In this document: piece by piece, positions 7,692 through 15,295 of the stretch
Layout of the letters: every line of letters begins with the position of its first letter
Position numbering within the stretch: position 1 is the stretch's first letter
Source: Frankiales bacterium
GTDB taxonomy: Bacteria; Actinomycetota; Actinomycetes; Mycobacteriales; SCTD01
Direction of reading: 5' to 3'
DNA: 34,404 nt
Assembly (NCBI GenBank): GCA_025966135.1
Contig: JAOPVP010000025.1
Coordinates: 1 to 34,404, forward strand
Program-made: the position numbers and the translations under genes
The notes under the pieces: model-generated
Database searches by the model: none
Seen by the model: the letters and a program-made list of their open reading frames with translations, nothing else
What the model was told of the DNA's origin: nothing

Positions 7692-9008
7692 ATGGAGTTC
7701 ACCCGCCGCCAGCTGTTGACGACGGCCGCTGGGATCGGGGCGGCCGCTGCCCTCGGTCCCGAGCGTCTCTCGGCCTTGGCCTCGACAACACCCCGGCCGC
7801 AGATCTACCCCTCACTGCCGGCGGCCGCGGCCAGCGGACTGGACCACATCGTGGTCGTCTGCATGGAGAACCGGTCCTTCGACCACTACCTCGGGTGGGT
7901 GCCAGGTGCCGACGGCCGGCAGAAGGGCCTGGTCTACCCGGACTCCTCCGGCAAGCCGCACGCCACCCACCATCTGCTCGACCGCCACGGCTGCGGCAGC
8001 AACGACCCTGACCACTCCTTCGAGGGCGGGCGGGTGCAGTTCAACAACGGCAAGCTGGACGGCTTCCGCAAGGGAGACAACGACGACTTCGCGATCGGCT
8101 ACTACACCGAGGCAGACCTGCCGTTCTACGGGCCGCTGGTGAAGCAGGCGACGACGTTCGACCGCTACTTCGCCTCGATCCTGGGACCGACCTACCCCAA
8201 CCGCTTCTACACCCACGCGGCTGCGACCGATCGCATCAGCAACACCTCCGCGACGTCCGCGCTGCCCACCCTCTGGGACCGACTCGCGGCAGCGGGTGTC
8301 TCCTCGCGTTACTACTTCTCCGACGTGCCGTTCCTCGCTCTGTGGGGCCAGAAGTACCTGCCGATCGCGAGCCCTGTGGAGCGCTTCATCGCCGATGCGG
8401 CGGCCGGGACGCTGCCCTCCTTCAGCTACGTCGACCCGTTCTTCCTCGGCGAGGACCAGGGCGGCAGCAACGACGACCACCCGCACGCCGACATCCACCG
8501 CGGGCAGGCGTTCCTGTCCCTCGTCGCCAACGCGGTCACGACCGGGCCGCTGTGGTCGAAGACGGCGCTGGTCATCACCTACGACGAGTGGGGCGGCTTC
8601 TTCGACCACGTCAAGCCGCCACGGATGGCCGACAACCATGACACCGGAAGCAGCGGCAAGGACGACCACGCCCAGGCTGGTTTCCGGGTTCCCACCTTCC
8701 TGCTGTCGCCGTTCGCACGAGCAGGCCATGTCGGTCATCAGGTCTACGACCACAGCTCGATCCTCAAGATGGTCGAGTGGCGCTTCGGCCTGGCGCCGCT
8801 GACCAAGCGGGACCGGGCCGCGCGCAACCTCGCGGAGTCGCTGGACTTCGCGCACCCGAGATCGGCGCCATCGCTCCCGGTCGTCCTCGATCCCGGGCCA
8901 CATGTGTGTGTGCCGCCGGTCGGCACCAACCCGATGGGCCTCGAGGACCCGTTCTGGCGGGAGCTCGCGGAATCGACGCTGATGCGCGGATGGGACGCGG
9001 TCCGATGA
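7692..9008 (+). CDS. Tat-exported phospholipase C / acid phosphatase family phosphoesterase
   Basis: A 438-residue member of the bacterial phospholipase C/AcpA family, predicted to cleave phosphate esters or phospholipid head groups outside the cell. The N-terminus, FTRRQLLTTAAGIGAAAAL, is a twin-arginine (Tat) signal with R5R6. Family motifs in order are VVCMENRSFDHYLG (56-69), GPTYPNRFYTHAA, HPHADIHRGQ, ITYDEWGGFFDHVKPP, and HSSILKMVEWRFG near the C-terminus. I use ATG 7692. ATG 7662 is in frame, but a GGAGGAG touches it with no spacer. A GTTCACC half-site lies at 7640-7646. The stop overlaps the start of the next, related gene, so the two are translationally coupled. Confidence 0.9.
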   Translation: MEFTRRQLLTTAAGIGAAAALGPERLSALASTTPRPQIYPSLPAAAASGLDHIVVVCMENRSFDHYLGWVPGADGRQKGLVYPDSSGKPHATHHLLDRHGCGSNDPDHSFEGGRVQFNNGKLDGFRKGDNDDFAIGYYTEADLPFYGPLVKQATTFDRYFASILGPTYPNRFYTHAAATDRISNTSATSALPTLWDRLAAAGVSSRYYFSDVPFLALWGQKYLPIASPVERFIADAAAGTLPSFSYVDPFFLGEDQGGSNDDHPHADIHRGQAFLSLVANAVTTGPLWSKTALVITYDEWGGFFDHVKPPRMADNHDTGSSGKDDHAQAGFRVPTFLLSPFARAGHVGHQVYDHSSILKMVEWRFGLAPLTKRDRAARNLAESLDFAHPRSAPSLPVVLDPGPHVCVPPVGTNPMGLEDPFWRELAESTLMRGWDAVR

Positions 9009-10078
9009 GCCGGCGCCTACTGTCGTTGCTGTCACTGATGGCCGCCCTCGCGGTCACCGGGGGTGCGCTTGCCTCCCCGAGGCCCGCCGTACCCCGCTTC
9101 TCGCACGTGGTCGTCGTGGTGCTGGAGAACGAGAGCGCGTCGGCGACCTTCGAGAAGGCGCCCGGGCTCGTGGCGCTGCGGAAGAAGGGTCTGTACATCC
9201 CCGGCTTCTATGCGGAGGGGCACGCGAGCCTGGGCAACTACGAGGCGATGTTCGCCGCTGTCGAGCCGACCACGCAGGGCAAGGCCGACTGCGCCGGCCA
9301 GCCCTACTCGGGCTGCATCTTCCCCGCGTCGGTGCCGACCCTCGGCGCCCTCATGGACGAGGCGAAGCTGCCCTGGAAGATCTACAGCGAGGGGATGGCG
9401 GGAGCGCCGTTGGGCGGCAACTGCCTGCACGCGCCCAGTCGTGACCTGCCGGACACCTACCAGGGGCCTTTGACCAACGGGTACGCCACCCGTCACAACC
9501 CGGCGCCCTGGTTCGCGTCCGTCCTCGACCACGGCGGCAGCGAGGCGTACTGCAAGGCGCACAGTGTCGATCTCACCGAGCTGTGGAAGGACGCCGCGTC
9601 GACGAGGGCGTTACCGGCATGGAGCTTCGTCCAGCCCGACACCTGCCACGACGGCCACGACACCTCCAGTACCGGCGGCTGCCTCCTTGACCCCGAGGGG
9701 CCGACCTATCCGGCGGGCGTCGCAGCCATCGACACCTGGCTGCCGGGCTTCGTCCAGCAGCTCACGACGTCGAAGGCGTGGGACAGCCACTCGCTGCTGG
9801 TCGTCACGTTCGACGAGGCGGCCGCCACCGACACCAGTGGCTGCGTGGCGTGCCACGACACGTCGGCCGGCGGACGGATCGGGACCTTGTTGATCTCGCC
9901 GATGCTCAAGGGCGGCACGACGACGAGCTGGCAGGGGGACCACTACGCGCTGCTGCGCACCCTTGAGGCGAGCTGGGGCCTGCCGACGCTGAAGAGCAAG
10001 GCGCTCTCGGCGGCCGCCGCCAAGACGGTCCATGACGGCGACCCCGGCGTGCAGCCGCTGACCGGCGTCTGGCGCTAG
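9005..10078 (+). CDS. Sec-exported phosphoesterase, phospholipase C/acid phosphatase superfamily
   Basis: A 357-residue distant relative of the preceding gene, in the same alkaline-phosphatase-like superfamily. The signal peptide MSRRLLSLLSLMAALAVTGG lacks the Tat pattern and should use Sec, unlike its neighbour. Conserved features are the first strand with a metal-binding acid and Asn (VVVVLENES, about 36-44), GHASLGNYEAMFAA, SVPTLGALMDEA, and LLVVTFDEAAATDTSGC. Cysteine pairs (CAGQPYSGC, CVAC) suggest disulfides in the mature enzyme. It overlaps the upstream gene by four bases (ATGA). It ends one base short of the convergent folE stop. Substrate unknown; phosphate scavenging is inferred from context. 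Confidence 0.85.
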   Translation: MSRRLLSLLSLMAALAVTGGALASPRPAVPRFSHVVVVVLENESASATFEKAPGLVALRKKGLYIPGFYAEGHASLGNYEAMFAAVEPTTQGKADCAGQPYSGCIFPASVPTLGALMDEAKLPWKIYSEGMAGAPLGGNCLHAPSRDLPDTYQGPLTNGYATRHNPAPWFASVLDHGGSEAYCKAHSVDLTELWKDAASTRALPAWSFVQPDTCHDGHDTSSTGGCLLDPEGPTYPAGVAAIDTWLPGFVQQLTTSKAWDSHSLLVVTFDEAAATDTSGCVACHDTSAGGRIGTLLISPMLKGGTTTSWQGDHYALLRTLEASWGLPTLKSKALSAAAAKTVHDGDPGVQPLTGVWR

Positions 10079-10079
10079 C

Positions 10080-10640
10080 TCAGCGGACGAGGTCGAGGAA
10101 CTCGCCGCGGGTGCGGGCGTCGTCGCGAAGGGTGCCACGCAGTGCGCTGGTGACAGTCATGGTTCCTGGTACCCGAGCACCGCGGAGCCGCATGCACATG
10201 TGCTCGGCCTCCAGGACGACACCGACGCCGCGGGGGGCGAGCCGTTCCTCGAGCCACGCGGCGATCTGCTGCGTCATCCGCTCCTGCACCTGCAAGGCGC
10301 GGCTGAAGTGCTCGACGACCCGGGCCAGCTTCGACAGGCCGACGATGCGGTCCTTCGGTAGGTAGGCCAGATGGGCCTTGCCGACGAAGGGCAGCAGGTG
10401 GTGCTCGCAGAGGCTGTGGAACGGGATGTCCCGGACCACGACCAGCTCGTCGTAACCCTCGTCGTTGGGGAACGTCGTCGGGTCGACGTCGGCGGGAGTG
10501 AGCATCTCCTGGAACGCTTTCGCCACCCGCTCCGGGGTGCGCTGCAGGTGGTCGCTGGTCGGGTCCTCACCCAGGGCGACGAGCAGCTGCTGGACGGCTT
10601 TGGCGGCGGCGTCGAGGTCCACCGGTATCCCCCGGGTCAT
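10080..10640 (-). CDS. folE: GTP cyclohydrolase I
   Basis: Converts GTP to 7,8-dihydroneopterin triphosphate, the first committed step of folate (and possibly other pterin) synthesis. The 186-residue sequence has the zinc site C78-x-x-H81 (SLCEHHLLPF) and C149 (EHMCMR), the GLSKLARVVE stretch and MTVTSALRG at the C-terminus, all typical of FolE. Length is normal for bacterial forms. It is divergent from gpgS with only 44 bases between start codons, so the two promoters must overlap. A FolP2-like gene lies downstream of gpgS, though folB and folK are not in the window. Confidence 0.95.
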   Translation of the reverse strand: MTRGIPVDLDAAAKAVQQLLVALGEDPTSDHLQRTPERVAKAFQEMLTPADVDPTTFPNDEGYDELVVVRDIPFHSLCEHHLLPFVGKAHLAYLPKDRIVGLSKLARVVEHFSRALQVQERMTQQIAAWLEERLAPRGVGVVLEAEHMCMRLRGARVPGTMTVTSALRGTLRDDARTRGEFLDLVR

Positions 10641-10684
10641 CGGCTGACGCTAGCAGCGCGCCCAGGCCCGGTTACCGTGGACTG

Positions 10685-11614
10685 GTGCCTGACTCCCTCG
10701 CCTCCTGGTGGCGTCGCCGGACGTCTTGGCCGACGCTGCCGCTGACCGAGCTGGTTGCCCACAAGGACGGCCATACGGTGTCGGTGGTGGTGCCGGCTCG
10801 TGACGAGGAGGCCACCGTCGAAGGGGTGGTCGCGCCGCTTGTCGACGAGCTGATCCCCGCCGGGCTCGTCGACGAGGTGCTGGTTGTCGACGGTGGCTCA
10901 CGGGACCGGACGGCGCAGCTCGCGGCGCGTGCCGGGGCCCGGGTGCTGCACCTTCCGCCGGCCGCGCACGGGCACCCCTTGACGGGCAAGGGCGGGGCGC
11001 TGTGGTGGGCGCAGCAGCAGGCGACCGGTGACCTGCTGGTGTTCCTCGACGCCGACGTCCTGCCGTCGCGGGCGGCCACCGCCACCGCCCTGCTCACGCC
11101 GCTGCTCCTCGACCCGACGGTGCAGTTCGTGAAGGCCGCGTTCGACCGGCCGCTGACCGTCGACGGTGTTTTGCGGCACGGCAGTGGGGGCCGGGTCACC
11201 GAGCTGCTCGCGCGGCCGCTGCTCAACGCCTGGTGGCCGGCGCTGGCCGGTTTCGTGCAGCCGCTGTCCGGGGAGCTCGCCGCTCGCCGCGACCTGCTCG
11301 TCCGGCTGCCGTTCGCGACCGGCTACGGGCTGGAGATCGCCATGCTCATCGACGTTCTCAACCTGATCGGTCTCGACGCGATGGCCCAGAACGACATCGG
11401 TGAACGCCACCATCGCCACCACAGCGACGCCGCCCTCGGGCAGATGTCCGCACAAGTCCTCGGCGCCGCCCTCGACCGGCGACCCTCCGGGCCGCACAGC
11501 GAGCGGTTCGTCCAGTTCAGCCGCAGCGACGACGGCTTCGCGACGCACACCACCGAGATCCGAGTCGCCGCGCTGCCCCCGGCCTCCTCCCTCGCGCAGG
11601 AGCGGGCCTCCTAG
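10685..11614 (+). CDS. gpgS: glucosyl-3-phosphoglycerate synthase
   Basis: Transfers glucose from a nucleotide sugar to 3-phosphoglycerate, the first step toward glucosylglycerate and, in mycobacteria, methylglucose lipopolysaccharide. It is a GT-A fold enzyme of family GT81. Visible are SVVVPARDEEATV (33-45), VVDGGSRDRT, the metal-binding D122-A-D124 (FLDADV), VQPLSGELAARRDLL and the H-rich IGERHHRHH that helps bind metal. At 309 residues it is near the length of M. tuberculosis Rv1208. Rv1208 also sits next to folP2, the same order as here. GTG start; its stop overlaps the next start by one base. Confidence 0.93.
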   Translation: MPDSLASWWRRRTSWPTLPLTELVAHKDGHTVSVVVPARDEEATVEGVVAPLVDELIPAGLVDEVLVVDGGSRDRTAQLAARAGARVLHLPPAAHGHPLTGKGGALWWAQQQATGDLLVFLDADVLPSRAATATALLTPLLLDPTVQFVKAAFDRPLTVDGVLRHGSGGRVTELLARPLLNAWWPALAGFVQPLSGELAARRDLLVRLPFATGYGLEIAMLIDVLNLIGLDAMAQNDIGERHHRHHSDAALGQMSAQVLGAALDRRPSGPHSERFVQFSRSDDGFATHTTEIRVAALPPASSLAQERAS

Positions 11615-12471
11615 TGCTGCGCTTCCGCGGCAAGCCGATGCCCGAGACCTCACTGGTCATGGCCATCGTCAACCGCACACCGGACTCCTTCTTCGACAAG
11701 GGCGCGACCTTCGGCCTGCAGGCCGCCCTCGAACGCGTGGACCAGGTCGTCGAGGAGGGGGCGCACATCGTCGACATCGGCGGGGTGAAAGCTGCGCCGG
11801 GTGTCGAGGTCAGCGCCGCCGAGGAGTCCTCGCGCGTCCTGGAGGTGGTCGAGCAGGTGCGCGCCCGGCACCCCTCAGTCGTGCTCAGCGTCGACACCTA
11901 CCGGACCTCGGTGGCCGAGCTCGTGCTTGCCGCCGGTGCCGACATCGTCAACGACGCCTGGGAGGCGCCGGAGCCGGAGACGTTCGCTGTCGTCGCCTCC
12001 TTCGGGGCCGGCATCGTCTGCACGCACGCCGGTCACCTGCCGCCACGCACTCGACCGCACCGGGTCAGCTATCCCGACGTCGTCGCCGACGTGGTCAGCA
12101 CCGTCACGACGCTGGCCGAGAAGGCGGTGGCTGCCGGCGTCCCCCGCGAATCGGTCCTCATCGACCCCGGGCACGACTTCGGCAAGAACTCGCGCCACTC
12201 ACTGCAGCTCACCGCCCGCACGGGCGAGCTGGTCGCGACCGGCTGGCCGGTACTCATGGCGCTGTCCCGTAAGGACTTCGTCGGTGAGGTGCTCGACCTG
12301 CTCCCAGACGAGCGGCTCGAGGGCACGCTCGCCGCCACCGCCGTCTGCGCCTGGCAGGGCGCGCGGGTGTTCCGCACCCACGACGTCACCGCCACGCTCC
12401 GGGTGCTGAGGATGGTCGACGCGATCCGCGGGACGACCGCGCCGGCTGTCAACGTGCGCGGCCTCGCCTGA
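11614..12471 (+). CDS. FolP2-type dihydropteroate synthase paralogue
   Basis: A 285-residue TIM-barrel protein of the dihydropteroate synthase family. Several catalytic signatures are altered: VNRTPDSFFDKG replaces VNVTPDSFSDGG, DIGGVKAAPG replaces DIGGESTRPG, and NDAWEAPEP replaces the usual NDVSGG. The loop CTHAGHLPPRTRPHRV and the position next to gpgS match mycobacterial FolP2 (Rv1207), which has been reported not to behave as a working DHPS. It is therefore probably not the pathway's main DHPS, and its true substrate is unknown. GTG start overlapping the gpgS stop, and an ATG/TGA overlap with the next gene, place all three in one operon. Confidence 0.85.
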   Translation: MLRFRGKPMPETSLVMAIVNRTPDSFFDKGATFGLQAALERVDQVVEEGAHIVDIGGVKAAPGVEVSAAEESSRVLEVVEQVRARHPSVVLSVDTYRTSVAELVLAAGADIVNDAWEAPEPETFAVVASFGAGIVCTHAGHLPPRTRPHRVSYPDVVADVVSTVTTLAEKAVAAGVPRESVLIDPGHDFGKNSRHSLQLTARTGELVATGWPVLMALSRKDFVGEVLDLLPDERLEGTLAATAVCAWQGARVFRTHDVTATLRVLRMVDAIRGTTAPAVNVRGLA

Positions 12472-13118
12472 TGGTCCTTGCGCTGGCGTTCGTACCCTCC
12501 CCACCGCTGCTCCTCGATGCGCTAGGCGGTGGCTCCGGGGAACTGCGATCCGCTTGCCTGCAGGCGATCTCAGTCCTCGACAGCGCAGAGCGGGTGGTGG
12601 TGCTCGGTGCGGCACCGAGCGACGGCTGGGTCACGGGTCACATCGATGCGACCCCCTACGGCGCTCCCGGCACACCGGCAGCAGACCCCCTTCCACTCGC
12701 CCTGGCCGTCGGCTCCACCCTGATGGGAGACAGGCCCCACCACCTGTACGGCGTCGCCGGCGGCCTTGTCCCCGACCTCGGTGGTCGCACCGGACTGCTC
12801 GTGGTCGGGGATGGCAGCGCGCGGCGTACCGAGAAGGCCCCCGGCCACTTCGACGAGCGGGCCGAGTCCTTCGACCGGCAGATCGAGAATGCCTTCGCCG
12901 CAGGGGATCCCGACCTGCTGGCCGCGTTGGACCGAGAGCTTGCCGAGGACCTGATGGTCGGCGGCCTGACCTCGTGGCGCGCGGCTGCGTCCGCGGCCCG
13001 ACACCAGATGGGTCCCGGCGGATGCGCACCGCTGGGCTGGTCCGGCCAGGTGCACCTGGCGGCTGCCCCGTACGGCGTGGGGTATTTCGTCGCGAGCTGG
13101 ACCCCGCGTCCCACCTAG
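12471..13118 (+). CDS. LigB-like (class III extradiol dioxygenase subunit B-like) protein
   Basis: A 215-residue protein starting LALAFVPSPPLLLDALGG, the pattern of actinobacterial proteins annotated as class III extradiol dioxygenase subunit B-like (LigB/MEMO fold). The usual second histidine-rich metal motif is not obvious: the start has VPSPPLL where many relatives have CPHPPLL, so a metal ligand may be missing. Other conserved-looking stretches are VVVLGAAPSDGW, LLVVGDGSARRTEKAPGHFD and MVGGLTSWRA. It overlaps the FolP2-like gene by one base and is the last gene of the gpgS operon. Function unknown; dioxygenase activity should not be assumed. Confidence 0.7.
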   Translation: MVLALAFVPSPPLLLDALGGGSGELRSACLQAISVLDSAERVVVLGAAPSDGWVTGHIDATPYGAPGTPAADPLPLALAVGSTLMGDRPHHLYGVAGGLVPDLGGRTGLLVVGDGSARRTEKAPGHFDERAESFDRQIENAFAAGDPDLLAALDRELAEDLMVGGLTSWRAAASAARHQMGPGGCAPLGWSGQVHLAAAPYGVGYFVASWTPRPT

Positions 13119-13145
13119 TGATCCCGGATCCAGCATCATGGCACC

Positions 13146-14327
13146 GTGATCGAACCTCAAGGGCCGCTGACCGGGATTCGGGTCGTGGAGCTTGCAGGAC
13201 TGGGGCCCGCGCCGTTTGCGGCGATGCTGCTCGCCGACCTCGGCGCCGATGTGATCCGCGTCGACCGGGCTGTTCCGGCGGGCTTGCAGCTCGGCACGGG
13301 GGAGCGCGCGGACATCGTCAACCGCGGCAAGCGCTCGATAGCGATCGACCTCAAGAACCCCCTTGGCCCCGATCTCGTCCTGGGGTTGGCGGCGAACGCT
13401 GACGTCCTCATCGAGGGGTTCCGACCCGGAGTCGCGGAGCGGCTCGGGCTGGGACCGGAGGAGTGCCGTGCCCGAAACCCCCGGCTCGTCTACGCCCGGA
13501 TGACCGGGTGGGGGCAGCAGGGTCCCCTGGCCAGCGTCGCCGGCCATGACATCGACTACATCGCGCTGACCGGGGCCCTGTGGGCGACCGGCCGTGCCGA
13601 CGAGGCGCCGGTGGCGCCGCTCAACCTCCTGGGCGACTACGCGGGTGGGTCGATGTTCCTCGTCATGGGCGTGCTCGCCGCCCTCCTCGAGGCGCGTAGC
13701 AGCGGCCTCGGCCAGGTCGTGGACGCCGCGATGGTGGACGGCACTGCAGTCCTGACGACGATGTTCACCGCGATGGCCGGTCAGGGCGCCTGGGACCTCA
13801 CCAGCCGAGGCACCAACCATCTCGACACCGGCGCTCCCTGGTACGACACCTTTGTGTGCGCCGACGGCAAGTGGGTGGCTGTCGGTGCGATCGAGGGCCA
13901 GTTCTACGCCGAGCTCGTCCGGCTCACCGACTTCCGCGCAGGGCAGTCCGACGCCGACCGCTTCGTCCAGCCGGGACGCGACGCGTGGCCGGCGCTCAAG
14001 GCCGAGTGGGCGGCCCATTGGCGCACCCGCGACCGCGACGACTGGGCGGCGCTGCTCGGCGGTACCGACGCCTGCGTGCAGCCGGTGCTCGACTGGGCCG
14101 AGCGCGAGCAGCACCCGCACCTGCGGGCCCGCAAGACCCTCGTGGAGGTGGACGGCATCTCCCAGGCCGCGCCCGCTCCCCGGCTGTCGCGCACCCCCCT
14201 CGGCATCCACCGTCCGCCACCGCTGCGCGGCGAGCAGACCCGCGAGATCGCCGGTGAGCTGGGGCTGTCCGACGAGACGGTCCAGGAGCTCCTTGCCTGC
14301 GGCGCCCTGAGCCAGTCACCGGAGTAG
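13146..14327 (+). CDS. CaiB/BaiF family CoA transferase
   Basis: A 393-residue family III CoA transferase, which moves CoA between carboxylic acids; some members are alpha-methylacyl-CoA racemases. The N-terminal nucleotide-fold motif is GIRVVELAGLGPAPFAAMLLADLGADVIRVDR (about 10-41). R and G residues follow in NRGKRSIAIDLKNPLG, and the conserved catalytic Asp is D164 in LNLLGDYAGGS. The rest of the sequence resembles Amacr (HDIDYIALTGAL, GQVVDAAMVDG, GAPWYDTF), so racemase activity toward a 2-methyl-branched acyl-CoA is possible. GTG start. It heads a same-strand run with an SDR and an FAD reductase. Confidence 0.88.
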   Translation: MIEPQGPLTGIRVVELAGLGPAPFAAMLLADLGADVIRVDRAVPAGLQLGTGERADIVNRGKRSIAIDLKNPLGPDLVLGLAANADVLIEGFRPGVAERLGLGPEECRARNPRLVYARMTGWGQQGPLASVAGHDIDYIALTGALWATGRADEAPVAPLNLLGDYAGGSMFLVMGVLAALLEARSSGLGQVVDAAMVDGTAVLTTMFTAMAGQGAWDLTSRGTNHLDTGAPWYDTFVCADGKWVAVGAIEGQFYAELVRLTDFRAGQSDADRFVQPGRDAWPALKAEWAAHWRTRDRDDWAALLGGTDACVQPVLDWAEREQHPHLRARKTLVEVDGISQAAPAPRLSRTPLGIHRPPPLRGEQTREIAGELGLSDETVQELLACGALSQSPE

Positions 14328-14376
14328 TCCCGCCCTGCGTGAGGCATCCTGTCGAGGCGGTCCGAGGCCCGAAGAC

Positions 14377-14382
14377 GAGGAG
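14377..14382 (+). promoter_or_regulatory. ribosome-binding site that fixes a TTG start
   Basis: GAGGAG six bases before TTG 14389. No ATG or GTG in the SDR frame is as well placed, and the Rossmann motif begins only nine residues in, so this site supports the rare TTG start. Confidence 0.7.
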
Positions 14383-14388
14383 ATCGAG

Positions 14389-15294
14389 TTGAGCAGCTGT
14401 GACGGTCGCGTCGTCGTCATCACCGGTGCGGGCGGCGGCATCGGGCGCGCCGAGGCGGTGCTGTTCGCCCAGGAGGGTGCCCGGGTCGTCGTCAACGACG
14501 TCAACGCGGATGGGGCACATGCCGTCGTGGAGGAGGTGGAGGCGCTCGGCGGCGAGGCGGTGGCCAACACAGACGACATCAGCGACTGGGATGGCGCCGG
14601 ACGGCTGGTCCAGACCGCGCTGGAGTCCTTCGGTGCGCTCGACACCCTCGTCACCAACGCGGGCATTCTGCGCGACCGGATGTTCGTCAACATGACCATC
14701 GAGGACTGGGACGCGGTCATGAGGGTGCACCTGCGCGGCACTTTCGCCCCGACCAAGCACGCGGTCGCCTACTGGCGCGAGCAGTCGAAGGCCGGCGAGC
14801 AGCGGATTGCCCGTATCGTGAACACGTCAAGCCCGTCGGGGATATTCGGCAATGTGGGCCAGGCCAACTACGGGGCGGCGAAGGCCGGGATCGCGGCCTT
14901 CACCCAGATCCTCGGCGAGGAGCTCTGGCGCTACGGGATCCTGAGCAACGCCATCGCACCCAGTGCCCTCACCCAGATGACGGCGGGTCTGACGGGCTAC
15001 GTGGACAGGCTCAACGAGTTGGAGGAGCGCACCGGCTGGAAGAACCCCGGCGGCCCCGAGAACATCGTCGCCCTTGTCGTGTGGCTCGGCTCCCCCCACG
15101 CCACCGTCAACGGCCGCGTCTTCAACGTGCGCGCGGGGCACGTCTCCGTCGCCGAGGGGTGGGGCGTCGGTCCGGCCGCGGAGAAGGAGGGGCCGTGGAG
15201 CGTCGAGGAGATCGACGCCGTTGTCCCGGGGCTGCTGGCTGCCGCCGCTCCGCAGGTCGACGCCTACAACCGCCCCAAGACCTACGGTGCCTGA
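14389..15294 (+). CDS. short-chain dehydrogenase/reductase
   Basis: A 301-residue NAD(P)-dependent oxidoreductase of the classical SDR type. The cofactor motif TGAGGGIG lies at about 12-19, NAG near 90, and the catalytic set is Ser in NTSSPSG, Y161 and K165 (NYGAAKAG). VVNDVN after the second strand has an acid that favours NAD(H). The extended C-terminus and the FAPTKHAVAYWREQSK region resemble the hydroxyacyl-CoA dehydrogenase part of peroxisomal-type HSD17B4, which suggests an acyl-CoA or steroid-like substrate. That fits the CaiB/BaiF gene before it and the reductase after it. TTG start supported by GAGGAG. Confidence 0.88.
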   Translation: MSSCDGRVVVITGAGGGIGRAEAVLFAQEGARVVVNDVNADGAHAVVEEVEALGGEAVANTDDISDWDGAGRLVQTALESFGALDTLVTNAGILRDRMFVNMTIEDWDAVMRVHLRGTFAPTKHAVAYWREQSKAGEQRIARIVNTSSPSGIFGNVGQANYGAAKAGIAAFTQILGEELWRYGILSNAIAPSALTQMTAGLTGYVDRLNELEERTGWKNPGGPENIVALVVWLGSPHATVNGRVFNVRAGHVSVAEGWGVGPAAEKEGPWSVEEIDAVVPGLLAAAAPQVDAYNRPKTYGA

Positions 15295-15295
15295 C

